A stretch of DNA of 64,000 nt from FW021-bin31 sp964478125 (GCA_964478125.1 CAYZGR010000007.1:25095-89094); one strand, 5' to 3'. Shown: positions 1-9,275, numbered from the stretch's first letter. Notes: generated by a model from the letters alone, not told the origin. Made by a program: numbers and translations.

Positions 1-186
1 GTTGAGCGGATGATGAGTCCATGCCTTTAAGGTTTGAAAAAGCTCGTCATCTTCCGTTTCCCGGTCTGTTTCCATGACATGTTGCTCCAGCAGGCCCTCC
101 CATTCTTCCTCCGTTTCCTGGGCTGTCGCGGAAACAGATAAGAATAATAAACCGGCCAAAAGCGTATGTAGCGATTTAAAGTTCAT
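1..186 (-). CDS. Secreted helix-hairpin-helix-type protein, N-terminal part (cut by window edge)
   Basis: The first 62 codons are present and the gene continues beyond the left edge. The start ATG (184-186) overlaps the stop of the preceding barrel gene by 11 bp, so the two are probably translationally coupled. Residues 1-22 form a Sec signal peptide ending SATA before Gln. A strongly acidic stretch follows, and the visible part ends in HHPLN. In Bacteroidota, secreted proteins with tandem ComEA-like helix-hairpin-helix domains commonly begin this way (signal peptide, acidic segment, then HPLNLNTA leading into the first HHH unit), often beside a small outer-membrane barrel gene. The HHH domains lie outside the window, so the family call is an inference from the N-terminus and the neighbour. 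Confidence 0.5.
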   Translation of the reverse strand, partial: MNFKSLHTLLAGLLFLSVSATAQETEEEWEGLLEQHVMETDRETEDDELFQTLKAWTHHPLN

Positions 187-991
187 GTGCAACATGATTT
201 ATAAAAACAAAACCGGCGCCGGGCGTTAATCCCAATTGTTTATGATAAGATGCGGATAAGATGAGCTCTACTTGTTGAAGATGTATAAATACGCTTACAA
301 AAACCGGATCGTTGTTTGATTGTATCCCCGCGCTCAAACTAAGTTCCCTGGCTATGCGGTATCGAAAAGCACATGCAAATAGGTTCTGATCTTCTATCCT
401 GCTGAACTCTGCAGTCAGAAGGAATACCTTGGAAGGCTGATAACCTAAACCGATCCGGTATACATCGGGTACAGGATCATTTCCCAGCTTTTGGTAGGAT
501 ATGCGCACCGGATTAAAAACTTGTACGCCTGCATGCAACTTTCTATTGATATGATATAATGCAGCTAGTGCAAAGGTAAAGGCATGAGCGCTGCCATAAC
601 CGGGGATATGCATATTTAAATAGTCCAGCTGGGCCCCTATATTAAAAGCCTTGAAAAGACGGCGTGCGTAGGCCAGTTCCAGTCGTTGCCGTTGAAAATT
701 TTTATAGCCGGAAAGGGTTCCCTGCAATCCGAAGTTCCCGGATGTTGTAGGCAGAGAGATTGCAAATTGATATTTCCGGAGCTCTTTTACAGAAAAACGT
801 TGTTGTATGAAAAAACCGGCAGAAAAATATTTCAAATCCGCTAGTCCGGCTTGATTATGGAATCCGCAAAATATACTGGAAGAACTTTGGCTGTATGTTT
901 CCCATCCAAGGGGGTGAAGATCCTTGGCCGCCTGCCCTGCACTGCCGGTGCTGTGCCATACAAACAGTACAGTTAACGCTATGGTTAACAT
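176..991 (-). CDS. Putative outer-membrane beta-barrel protein
   Basis: About 271 residues. The ATG at 991 is preferred over an in-frame TTG at 1000 because it begins the signal peptide directly (MLTIALTVLFVW, cleavage near SAGQ). The mature part has alternating hydrophobic and polar strands, frequent aromatic residues at strand ends, and turns rich in Gly, Asn and Asp, as expected of a barrel of about 12-14 strands. No enzymatic motif is visible. It lies 28 bp downstream of the deoxynucleoside kinase gene and overlaps the following HHH-type gene by 11 bp, so the three are probably co-transcribed. It resembles PorV/FadL-like or unnamed Bacteroidota barrels; the precise family cannot be set by eye. 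Confidence 0.6.
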   Translation of the reverse strand: MLTIALTVLFVWHSTGSAGQAAKDLHPLGWETYSQSSSSIFCGFHNQAGLADLKYFSAGFFIQQRFSVKELRKYQFAISLPTTSGNFGLQGTLSGYKNFQRQRLELAYARRLFKAFNIGAQLDYLNMHIPGYGSAHAFTFALAALYHINRKLHAGVQVFNPVRISYQKLGNDPVPDVYRIGLGYQPSKVFLLTAEFSRIEDQNLFACAFRYRIARELSLSAGIQSNNDPVFVSVFIHLQQVELILSASYHKQLGLTPGAGFVFINHVAHEL

Positions 992-1027
992 GCATTTCAA
1001 GAGTAGCTTCTATTTTAAGGGTCTTAT

Positions 1028-1663
1028 TTAAAAAAGACCATGGATTTTCGATTCTATGCGGGAAATGATCTCTCCCAGGTCTTCCTGGCTCTGGTCAAAA
1101 TGATTTTTATTGGCATCTATAATGATCAAAGGGCCTTCCTCATAGTGATCAATCCAGTTGTCATAATAATTATTGAGTCGCTTCAAATAGTCCAACCGGA
1201 TGTTTTCTTCATATTCCCGTCCACGTTTTTCAATATGGTCTACCAACGTAGGTACCGAAGCTTTTAGATAGATAAGCAGATCGGGGGGCTTGACCATAGA
1301 TTTTAGAGTTTGGAAAAAGCTATAATAATTTTCGAAATCCCGCTTGCTCATCAGACCCATATCATGGAGGTTGGGTGCAAAAATCTGTGCATCTTCATAA
1401 ATGGTACGGTCCTGAACAATGGTTCTGTTTCCCTTTTGAATTTCCAATAAGTGGCGGATGCGGCTGTGCAAAAAATAAATTTGCAGGTTAAAGGACCAGC
1501 GGGGCATGTCTTCATAAAAATCATAAAGATAAGGATTGTGTTCTACATCTTCATATTGAGGAGTCCAGTTAAAGCGCTTACATAATAATTCTGTAAGTGT
1601 CGTTTTACCGGCGCCAATGTTCCCGGCCACGGCTACATGTTTAAGTTTGAGAGGTTGGGGCAT
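1028..1663 (-). CDS. Deoxynucleoside kinase (deoxyadenosine/deoxyguanosine kinase family)
   Basis: 211 residues, the normal length for bacterial dNK-family enzymes. It phosphorylates deoxynucleosides for dNTP salvage in the cytosol. A P-loop GNIGAGKTT lies near residues 15-23, followed by the conserved NPYLYDFYED segment with aromatic substrate-binding residues. The QDRTIYED motif (DR plus acidic residue) lies near residues 84-91, and an Arg-rich lid (KRGREYE) near residue 147. The ATG at 1661-1663 places the P-loop at the usual distance from the N-terminus. It is the first gene of a minus-strand group with the barrel protein. Which purine or pyrimidine it prefers cannot be read from the motifs. 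Confidence 0.88.
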   Translation of the reverse strand: MPQPLKLKHVAVAGNIGAGKTTLTELLCKRFNWTPQYEDVEHNPYLYDFYEDMPRWSFNLQIYFLHSRIRHLLEIQKGNRTIVQDRTIYEDAQIFAPNLHDMGLMSKRDFENYYSFFQTLKSMVKPPDLLIYLKASVPTLVDHIEKRGREYEENIRLDYLKRLNNYYDNWIDHYEEGPLIIIDANKNHFDQSQEDLGEIISRIESKIHGLF

Positions 1664-1850
1664 GCCTTTTCCACTTATAATTTATGTATTATTTGTCCAC
1701 TAAGGTACGAATTGTTTCCCTATTCTGGTTAACCGGGCGATTCTTTCTTCAGACCGGGGACGCCTTTTCACAGCAGAAAATGATAAAATAGGGCAGAACT
1801 CACATTTTACAGATAAATTACGGTTGTCTTTCAAATTCCCTTCGACCCCG

Positions 1851-1858
1851 TATCTTTG
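1851..1858 (+). promoter_or_regulatory. Promoter -7 element for nadE
   Basis: TATCTTTG matches the Bacteroidota -7 consensus TAnnTTTG and ends 20 bp before the nadE ATG. A TTG at 1824-1826 could serve as the -33 element; the 24-bp gap is slightly long. Confidence 0.55.
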
Positions 1859-1878
1859 TTTGAAAAAAGAGTATAAAT

Positions 1879-3618
1879 ATGGATATCCTTTTGGCCCAAC
1901 AGAATTATACTATCGGTGATATTGAGGGAAATGTTAAGAAGATCCTTTCGGCAATAAAAAAAGCAGAAAGGTTGAAAGGGGATCTGATTATTTTTCCGGA
2001 ACTATGTATTTGCGGATGTCCGGTACAGGATTATTTAGAGTTTGACGCCTTTGTTGATCAATGTGAAGCGGCTGTAAATAGCATACGGGAATATTCAAAA
2101 AATATCGGCGTTATTTTAGGAGCTCCTTCTCGCAATCCTAAATTACCGGGGAAGGCCCTCCATAATAGCGCTTACTTTTTATTTGATGGAAAAATTCAAC
2201 ATATAGTGCATAAATCCTGTCTCCCTACTTACGATATTTTCGATGAATATCGTTATTTCGAACCGGGTTTGAATCAGAAAATTATTGATTTTAAGGGCAG
2301 GAAACTGGCGCTTACGATTGGCGAAGACCTCTGGAGTCCGGAAGAGGGGGATCTTTACCCTTTTTGTCCGATGGATGAATTGAGAAAACAACATCCGGAT
2401 GTGATGATCAACATATCTGCCTCCCCCTTCGATTATGACCAGAGAGAGAGGCGATTAGATATTTTAACGAGAAATGTTCAAAAATACAAGCTGCCTTTAT
2501 TTTATTGTAATACGGTAGGTACGCAAACGGGCATAGGCTTTGACGGAGGAGCTGCCATCCTGGATGCCGGTGGAAATGTGAGTAAGGAATTGCCTTATTT
2601 TAGGGAAGCTTTGGACGGCTTTGAATTGGATGACCTGTATGGGGAATTAAATGGGGCAGAAAAGTTTAGTTGGATTCACAAGGAAGGCAATATGCAGTCT
2701 TTGCATCCTGCTACCGGAAATCTGCCGGTGGCTACCAGAGAACAATTGGCCGCTTTATCCTTTGATCCTGAAAGACATATTGACCGCATTTATGAGGCCC
2801 TGGTAATGGGTATTAGAGACTATTTTGATAAGCTGCATTTTTCTCAAGCGGTACTTGGGTCTTCCGGCGGCATCGATAGTGCGGTAGCTTTGTCTCTGGC
2901 CGCTTCGGCCCTGGGTAAAGAGCATGTCCATGCAGTAATGATGCCTTCTCCTTTTTCCACGGAACATTCAGTGGATGATGCAGTTCAATTAGCTGAAAAT
3001 CTGGGATTGCCTTATGATATGGTCCCTATTAAAAGTATATATTATTCTTTTTTGGATACTTTAAAACCCCGGTTTGGGGATCTGCCATTTGGTCTGGCCG
3101 AAGAAAACATCCAGGCCCGGATCCGCGGAAATTTATTGATGGCAATGGCCAATAAGTTTGGATATATTTTATTGAATACTTCAAATAAGAGTGAACTATC
3201 CGTAGGATATGGCACATTATATGGTGATCTGGCGGGAGGGCTCAGTATTTTGGGAGATGTATATAAAACCCAGGTATATGCGTTGGCCCGGTATATTAAC
3301 CGGCGGAGCGAGCTCATTCCCAAGAGTATTATTTCCAAATCTCCGTCTGCAGAACTACATCCGGGCCAAAAGGACAGCGATAGCCTGCCGGAATATGAAA
3401 TATTGGATGCGGTATTATTTGAGCATATGGAACATGGCAAGGACATGGATGGAATCCTTGCAATGGGTAAGTATGACCCGGCAATAGTGCGAAAGATCTT
3501 AAAACTCTTTTATTCCGGTGAATATAAACGTCACCAGTTTTGCCCGATCCTTCGTGTTTCGTACAAAGCTTTTGGAATAGGGAGAAGAATGCCTATCACC
3601 GGCAGGTATCCGGGCTAG
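1879..3618 (+). CDS. nadE: NAD+ synthetase, two-domain (nitrilase + synthetase) type
   Basis: 579 residues. It makes NAD+ from nicotinate adenine dinucleotide, ATP and an amino donor. Residues 1-260 form a nitrilase-type glutaminase domain and residues 290-579 the synthetase domain, with the ATP-pyrophosphatase loop SSGGIDSA near 333-340. In the nitrilase domain the catalytic Glu (FPEL, E41) and Lys (VHKS, K112) are present. The usual ICED-[ILM]-W motif that carries the nucleophilic Cys reads TIGEDLW, with Gly148 (GGC at 2320-2322) at the Cys position. If this alignment is right, the enzyme cannot release ammonia from glutamine and would use free ammonia or another donor. The stop TAG shares bases with the stop of the convergent oxidase gene (overlap 3615-3618). 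Confidence 0.9.
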   Translation: MDILLAQQNYTIGDIEGNVKKILSAIKKAERLKGDLIIFPELCICGCPVQDYLEFDAFVDQCEAAVNSIREYSKNIGVILGAPSRNPKLPGKALHNSAYFLFDGKIQHIVHKSCLPTYDIFDEYRYFEPGLNQKIIDFKGRKLALTIGEDLWSPEEGDLYPFCPMDELRKQHPDVMINISASPFDYDQRERRLDILTRNVQKYKLPLFYCNTVGTQTGIGFDGGAAILDAGGNVSKELPYFREALDGFELDDLYGELNGAEKFSWIHKEGNMQSLHPATGNLPVATREQLAALSFDPERHIDRIYEALVMGIRDYFDKLHFSQAVLGSSGGIDSAVALSLAASALGKEHVHAVMMPSPFSTEHSVDDAVQLAENLGLPYDMVPIKSIYYSFLDTLKPRFGDLPFGLAEENIQARIRGNLLMAMANKFGYILLNTSNKSELSVGYGTLYGDLAGGLSILGDVYKTQVYALARYINRRSELIPKSIISKSPSAELHPGQKDSDSLPEYEILDAVLFEHMEHGKDMDGILAMGKYDPAIVRKILKLFYSGEYKRHQFCPILRVSYKAFGIGRRMPITGRYPG

Positions 3619-6104
3619 TAAGTAAAGGTTAGGCCCGCTCCCCAGCCCATATCGCTATCATAGTGGGTAGATACTGAAAAATTCCTGGTTAAAATATATC
3701 TCCCCCCGATCGTGTATTCCCGATCGGTATTTACCATAAAAGAGGCTCTCAGTCTGGGGCTAAGAGGTATATCATCCCGCTTTAATTGCATCCGGAAGTA
3801 TCCTGTATGATCTATACTCAGATCGGCCACGATCAACCAGGGAAGGGTATATTCAACCCCTACATGGAGTACTTTCCTGTTGTCTTTTGTATCTTTTTGA
3901 CCGAAGAGGTTTTTTTCAGAAGGAGCATGTTTTCTGTAACGCCAGTCAATACCTACATACGGGAATATCCATTGCATTTTACCAAGATATCTTCCGAAAT
4001 GTGTCTCTACCTCATAGCCATGTATCTCGTTATAGCCCAGCCGCCACTCCGCCTGAAGCCCCCAGCGGGTATTGGCATATTCCAGACTACCGTCGTTGCC
4101 GTTTGTTGCGAAGTCATTCTGAAGTCTCAGGTAGAACATCCGGTCTTCTTTCTTGAGCTTCTTATAATCCTGATCCGGATAGGGTATTTCGGGATTGGAA
4201 ATGCTGTCCCTGTAACTGAATACCCTTCCCATTCCTGCCATCATGTGATACAAAATATGACAGTGAAAGAACCAGTCGCCGCTTTCGGAAGCATGAAATT
4301 CCAGCGTATCTGTTTCCATTGGCATAATATCCACCACATTCTTCAATGGTGAAAAAGCGCCGTATTGATTTAATAAGCGAAAATCATGGCCATGCAGATG
4401 CATAGGATGCCGCATCATCGAGTTGTTGTATAGAATGATGCGTAGGTTTTCTCCTCTTTTGATCCGGATCTTGTCACTCTCGGAGACTGTTTTGTTGTTT
4501 AAGGTCCATACATAACGGTTCATGTTTCCGGTAAGCTCAAATTTTAATGTTTTCCATGGCCCTTCCGGAAGGGTGGTGGGCCGGGTCGCCTTGAGCATAT
4601 CATAGTTTAAAGTGGTAGGTCCATTCTCGGAACTCATTTTTCTGTCTTCCGCACTGCTCTTTATCAGTTGCATTCCGCATTTGGTGCATGTTCCCGCTTG
4701 ATCACTCGTAACCTCCGGATGCATGGGGCAACTATAGATTGCAGTATGCCGATGCGGGTTGTGCTCGTTTTTTGCGGTCGTTTTACTATGCTGAAGCTCT
4801 TTTAATTCGGGATACATCACACTATTCATATCCATCGTCTGGAGGCTCATGTGCATCCCCATGGGCTCCATATCCCCATTCATTTTCATCATCCGGTTCA
4901 TCATTTTCATGCCTGCAAAATATTTTAATCCGGATAAGGACCGGGCCGGCATTTTCATCCCTTCGCCCAGCCAAAGGGAGGCAGAGCCACTCCGGTCTTC
5001 GGCCGTGGCCAGGAATTCATACTGCATGTTTTCAGGAATTGTTACAATGATATCGTAGGTTTCCGAAGGTGCAATCAACAACCGGTCTACAGCTACGGGA
5101 ACCACATCATTCCCATCATTTGCCACTATTGTTATTTCCCCGCCGCTATATGTCAACCAAAAATAAGAAGACGAGGCCCCGTTGATCAAACGTAAACGTA
5201 CTTGATCCCCTGCTTTAAAATGAGAAAATACCTGAGCGGTATCCCCGTTTAATAAAAACCTTTCATAATATACATCGCTTACGTCCATAGCCTCCATTCT
5301 TTTCCATTCATTGGCTAATTTCACTCCCGTCTTGCCGGCTTTCAGGGCTTCCCAATAACTCTGCACCGCATGTTTTTTAATGCTGAACCAGTCATTTCCC
5401 GTATGTAGCATCCGGTCTATTTCTTTGGGTTTCGTGTTGCTCCAGTCGCTTAAGACCACGGGTATCGTAGGGATATCCGGTTCGGTCCTTTTATTAAATA
5501 TTAAGGCTCCGTAGAGACCCACCTGCTCTTGTAATGAAAAGTGACTGTGATACCAATAAGTACCGGACTGGACCACCGGGAATTTATAAATATAAGTCGT
5601 ATGTGGGGGAATAGGCTGCTGGGTGAGGAAAGGCACGCCATCCATGCGATTTGGAAGTTGGACTCCATGCCAATGTACCGCGGTCGGCTCGTTGGCGAGG
5701 TTATGGATATAGATCAAGGCGGTATCCCCGATCGTGAATACAAGGGTAGGAGCGGGGAGACTGCCATTTACGGCAATAGCACTCCTTTTTTTACCGGTGT
5801 AATTCACAATCGTATCCGTGATATACAAGTCATAACGTACCGTTTTTATACCTGCCGTCCCTTTGGGAAAATGGATCCCTGAATGGGCTCCTTTGACGGA
5901 CCTGTCGGCCAGATCTTTTTCAAGATTGGAAACGGGGCCCTTTACGGGGGCATGTACCGGGGTGGGCTTCGCCACGGGGGCCGCGAAATTATGATAAGGG
6001 GTCAGGGAATCATTATTTCCGTGATCAAAAATGGAATGCTGTTGCGCCCGGCTCGTGAAGTACAAGCATGCCAGGCTTATTAAAAGGATGAATCGTCGTC
6101 TCAT
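3615..6104 (-). CDS. Multicopper oxidase with inserted heavy-metal-binding domain and C-terminal barrel-like domain
   Basis: 829 residues from the ATG at 6102-6104; longer upstream reading is rejected because this Met begins the signal peptide (MRRRFILLISL, cleavage near SRAQ). Cupredoxin copper ligands are HWHG and WYHSH in the N-terminal domain, and HPMHLHGH and HCHILYHMMAGM in the C-terminal one, so all type 1, 2 and 3 ligand motifs are present. A Met-rich stretch (about residues 400-440) precedes a heavy-metal-binding module with CPMHPE and CTKCGM. After the oxidase (about residue 640) the last 170 residues consist of alternating strands resembling CopB, the outer-membrane copper protein. 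The likely role is periplasmic or surface Cu(I) oxidation and copper resistance. It is the last gene of the copper operon. An inverted repeat, GTATTCC (6126-6132) with GGAATAC (6144-6150), lies just upstream. Confidence 0.88.
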   Translation of the reverse strand: MRRRFILLISLACLYFTSRAQQHSIFDHGNNDSLTPYHNFAAPVAKPTPVHAPVKGPVSNLEKDLADRSVKGAHSGIHFPKGTAGIKTVRYDLYITDTIVNYTGKKRSAIAVNGSLPAPTLVFTIGDTALIYIHNLANEPTAVHWHGVQLPNRMDGVPFLTQQPIPPHTTYIYKFPVVQSGTYWYHSHFSLQEQVGLYGALIFNKRTEPDIPTIPVVLSDWSNTKPKEIDRMLHTGNDWFSIKKHAVQSYWEALKAGKTGVKLANEWKRMEAMDVSDVYYERFLLNGDTAQVFSHFKAGDQVRLRLINGASSSYFWLTYSGGEITIVANDGNDVVPVAVDRLLIAPSETYDIIVTIPENMQYEFLATAEDRSGSASLWLGEGMKMPARSLSGLKYFAGMKMMNRMMKMNGDMEPMGMHMSLQTMDMNSVMYPELKELQHSKTTAKNEHNPHRHTAIYSCPMHPEVTSDQAGTCTKCGMQLIKSSAEDRKMSSENGPTTLNYDMLKATRPTTLPEGPWKTLKFELTGNMNRYVWTLNNKTVSESDKIRIKRGENLRIILYNNSMMRHPMHLHGHDFRLLNQYGAFSPLKNVVDIMPMETDTLEFHASESGDWFFHCHILYHMMAGMGRVFSYRDSISNPEIPYPDQDYKKLKKEDRMFYLRLQNDFATNGNDGSLEYANTRWGLQAEWRLGYNEIHGYEVETHFGRYLGKMQWIFPYVGIDWRYRKHAPSEKNLFGQKDTKDNRKVLHVGVEYTLPWLIVADLSIDHTGYFRMQLKRDDIPLSPRLRASFMVNTDREYTIGGRYILTRNFSVSTHYDSDMGWGAGLTFTY

Positions 6105-6267
6105 TATTTTAAAGATAGTACAGCCGTATTCCCGTATTAAAAAGGAATACATTAAATATGATTTAAGGTCTAAAGAAACTGGAAACAGCAAATGGCAAGG
6201 GCCCTATATAGATTTGTAAAATGAGTTACAGTATTTGGAAACCTGCCGGGACTGTGTGAACTTATAA

Positions 6268-6642
6268 TTAACCTATTTTAGGCGGCAGCCAGATAGAAAG
6301 ATACCCTGTGGAAATGCGGGTATGAATGAAAGTGTATAATTCCGTTTTCGGGTCTTCAAAAAGTTCTATATTTAAATCCTTTGTCTGGAAGAGGGCGGTT
6401 AAAACGATTCCTGAATTACAGGAGCAAGATTGAGCAGGACAATGATCTTCACAGCCGTGATCTATATTCTGATGGTGGTTTAAGTTTAGAGTACAGCTTG
6501 CCGCCAAGGGGGGCGTCGGCCGTTTATATTCCTTTTGACAACAACTCATCTCCATTTGCACCTCCATATCACATGCTGCGGTTGTTGGTATAAAATAAAT
6601 ACCGGCACAGCTCAAGAGTAATATGGAAATAATTAATTTCAT
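6268..6642 (-). CDS. Small exported Cys/His-rich protein of the copper operon
   Basis: 124 residues from the ATG at 6640-6642; the reading frame opens three codons earlier at TTG. The N-terminus is a hydrophobic export signal (MKLIISILLLSCAG), followed by a short mature protein rich in Cys, His and Met, with a CC pair, HHQNIDHGCEDHC and a CSC motif. Such residues suit copper or other soft-metal binding, but I recognise no named family. It could be a lipoprotein (LLSC) or be cut later at TTAA. It lies between the copper ATPase (65 bp upstream) and the oxidase (163 bp downstream) on the same strand, which suggests periplasmic copper chaperoning or buffering. That role is inferred only from composition and context. 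Confidence 0.6.
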   Translation of the reverse strand: MKLIISILLLSCAGIYFIPTTAACDMEVQMEMSCCQKEYKRPTPPLAASCTLNLNHHQNIDHGCEDHCPAQSCSCNSGIVLTALFQTKDLNIELFEDPKTELYTFIHTRISTGYLSIWLPPKIG

Positions 6643-6707
6643 ACCAGGCAAAAATATGTTTTTTTAAAGCGGTCTCAAAGGTAAATTCAATTTTAGGGCT
6701 CTCTCCC

Positions 6708-9239
6708 TTAATAAAGGGCTGCCTTTCTCAGCCGCAGTGAGTTGGTGATTACCGAGACAGAGCTAAAGCTCATCGCCAGTGCCGCTATCATGGGTGATAA
6801 CAATAATCCGAATAAGGGAAACAAAGCCCCTGCTGCAATCGGAATGCCGATAACATTATAGCCGAGTGCGAACCACAGGTTCTGACGAATGTTTTTTGTT
6901 GTTTTTCTGCTGAGCTGCCGGGCTTTGGCAATCCCCTTCAAGTCTCCTTTCACCAGTGTGATCTGAGCACTTTCAATGGCTACATCTGTTCCCGTTCCCA
7001 TAGCAATTCCGATGTCTGCCTGTGCCAATGCCGGGGCATCATTGATTCCATCGCCTGCCATAGCCACCTTTTTCCCTTTAGCCTGTATTTTTTGGATCTC
7101 TTCCAGTTTATCTTCGGGTAGCATATCTGCTTTAAAGCCATCCAATCCCAACACTTTACTGACTGCTTTAGCCGTATTTTCATTGTCGCCGGTAAACAGC
7201 CATACTTCCAGCTCCTCTTTATGTAATTTCTGTACTGCTTCTTTTGCCATGGGCTTGATCTTGTCTGTAATAACCACGAAGCCAATAATTCTTCCTTTTT
7301 CCGACAGGTATGAAACAGTTTTTCCTTTTTGCTGTTCGGCCTCTGCTTTTTGAAGGATTTCTTTAGGAATATTGATCTGTAATTGTTCCATTAACCGGAT
7401 GTTCCCTAACGCAAGTTCGTTATCCTCCACTTTACCTTTAACCCCTTTCCCCGAGACAGCCTCGAAATCGTATATCTTTTTAGGGAAAATATTTTTCTCT
7501 TCTCCATACCGTAGCGTAGCTTGTGCCAATGGATGTTCGCTGCTGCTATTCAGCGAAACGATCTTTTGTAAAATCTCTTGATCGGAAAAATGGTCATCTG
7601 TACAAACTACTTTTTCCACGGAGGGCCGGCCTTCGGTTACTGTGCCTGTTTTGTCAACGACCACCACTTCCACTTGGCTCATTTTTTCAAGCGCCTCTGC
7701 ATTCTTGATCAGAATACCTGATTGTGCCCCTTTACCCACTCCGACCATTACCGACATGGGCGTTGCCAGTCCCAGGGCACAGGGGCAGGCTATAATTAAA
7801 ACGGCCACCGCGTTGACCAGGGCGTAGACATGAGAAGGGGCCGGACCAAAAACCGACCAGATGATAAAGGTCATTACGGCTATCAATACTACTATGGGAA
7901 CAAAGTAGGCGGATATTTTATCTGCCAGTTTTTGTACCGGGGCTTTTGAACGACTGGCAGTATGGATCATTTCAATAATTTGGGAAAGCAGCGTTTCTGA
8001 ACCTACCTTCTCTGCCATCATCACAAAGGTTCGGTTTCCATTGATCGTTCCCGATCTTACCGGATCACCCGGCCTCTTATCCACCGGAACAGGTTCGCCC
8101 GTGATCATCGATTCATCAATATGTACTTCCCCTTCGGTAATATGGCCGTCTACAGGTACTTTTTCTCCGGGCTTTACCCGTAGTAGATCCCCCTGGTGAA
8201 TATCGTCTATGGATACCACTTCTTCTCTGTCGGCCGTGATCCTTGTTGCTGTATGAGGGGCCAACTTCAGCAATTCTTTTATGGCAGAATGGGTTTTCCC
8301 GTGTGCACGGGCTTCCATGACCTGGCCCAATAATACCAGTGTGAGGATCACTGTAGCCGCTTCAAAATAAACGTAAACGGTACCGCCCGTTGATTTGAAT
8401 TCACCGGGAAAGATATTTGGCAGGAAGATTGCCGCCACGCTGAACAACCATGCTACTCCCGACCCGATCCCGATGAGCGTAAACATGTTTAAGTGCCGGG
8501 TAATAATCGATTTCCAGGCGCGTTCAAAAAACATCCCTGTAGCATAAAATACGACCGGAAGGGATAAAATAAAGCTCGCCCAATTCCAGTATTTGAGGTC
8601 CATTAACTTATATAATGGATTGTTTGGCGCCATGTCCGACATGGAAATAATAAATATAGGCAGGGTAAAGATCAGGGCGATCTTAAATTTAAACAACAAT
8701 CTTTTATAGGTTCGATCTTCTTCTGATGGATCGGCTTCCATAGGAACAAGGTTCATCCCACAAATAGGGCAAGACCCCGGTGTATCACGAATGATCTCCG
8801 GGTGCATCGGACAGGTATATGATACCGATTTTTTTAATGCAGGCTGTTCAATCAGATCCATTCCGCAAACCGGACAGCTTCCCGGCTGATCATAAGTTTT
8901 ATCTCCTTCGCAATGCATGGGACAGTAATAACTTCCGCTCCCTCCTACTTTCGGCCGGTTATGGGAACTAACTGGTATATCCTTATTAAAGGAAGTTGCA
9001 GAATCCGGGCTGTTTGTAGCTGAAACACCAGTCCGAAGAATTTCGTAAGAAGAGCCTTCCAGTGCTTTTTGTAGCTGTTGCAGCGGGATGTGTTGGTCTA
9101 TTTCGATCGTTACCTCTTCTTTCTTGAGGTTAACGGACGCGGCTTTTATTCCTTTTACCCTCCTCAGTGCTTTTTCTACATAGCTTTGGCAGCCATTACA
9201 GCTCATGCCCTTTATATGATAGGTATGTGTCATCTTCAT
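6708..9239 (-). CDS. copA: Copper-translocating P1B-type ATPase
   Basis: 843 residues. It exports Cu+ (or Ag+) across the inner membrane with ATP. Domains in order: one N-terminal HMA domain with GMSCNGC (residues 10-16), two tandem heavy-metal-binding modules with CPMHCEG/CPVCGM and CPMHPE/CPICGM (about 105-170), then the membrane core. Visible core motifs are TGEPV (actuator), CPC within ACPCALGLATP (transmembrane metal site), DKTGT (phosphorylated Asp), SSEHP, and GDGINDAPAL. It is the first gene of the minus-strand copper operon. The same CPMHP-type module recurs in the oxidase, so the operon encodes three copies. Two ATGs (9239 and 9233) are possible starts. Confidence 0.95.
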   Translation of the reverse strand: MKMTHTYHIKGMSCNGCQSYVEKALRRVKGIKAASVNLKKEEVTIEIDQHIPLQQLQKALEGSSYEILRTGVSATNSPDSATSFNKDIPVSSHNRPKVGGSGSYYCPMHCEGDKTYDQPGSCPVCGMDLIEQPALKKSVSYTCPMHPEIIRDTPGSCPICGMNLVPMEADPSEEDRTYKRLLFKFKIALIFTLPIFIISMSDMAPNNPLYKLMDLKYWNWASFILSLPVVFYATGMFFERAWKSIITRHLNMFTLIGIGSGVAWLFSVAAIFLPNIFPGEFKSTGGTVYVYFEAATVILTLVLLGQVMEARAHGKTHSAIKELLKLAPHTATRITADREEVVSIDDIHQGDLLRVKPGEKVPVDGHITEGEVHIDESMITGEPVPVDKRPGDPVRSGTINGNRTFVMMAEKVGSETLLSQIIEMIHTASRSKAPVQKLADKISAYFVPIVVLIAVMTFIIWSVFGPAPSHVYALVNAVAVLIIACPCALGLATPMSVMVGVGKGAQSGILIKNAEALEKMSQVEVVVVDKTGTVTEGRPSVEKVVCTDDHFSDQEILQKIVSLNSSSEHPLAQATLRYGEEKNIFPKKIYDFEAVSGKGVKGKVEDNELALGNIRLMEQLQINIPKEILQKAEAEQQKGKTVSYLSEKGRIIGFVVITDKIKPMAKEAVQKLHKEELEVWLFTGDNENTAKAVSKVLGLDGFKADMLPEDKLEEIQKIQAKGKKVAMAGDGINDAPALAQADIGIAMGTGTDVAIESAQITLVKGDLKGIAKARQLSRKTTKNIRQNLWFALGYNVIGIPIAAGALFPLFGLLLSPMIAALAMSFSSVSVITNSLRLRKAALY

Positions 9240-9251
9240 TATTTATATATG

Positions 9252-9275
9252 CAAAGTTACACCGCCTATTCAGGC
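9252..9275 (-). promoter_or_regulatory. Promoter of the copper operon with dyad in the spacer
   Basis: On the minus strand TAACTTTG (9252-9259) matches TAnnTTTG and lies 12 bp before the copA start codon. Directly upstream is the dyad GCCT-ATTC-AGGC (9264-9275), placed between the -7 and -33 positions, where MerR-type copper regulators bind. Two GTTATA copies (9281-9286 and 9301-9306) lie further upstream, 20 bp apart. No regulator gene is adjacent. Confidence 0.45.
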
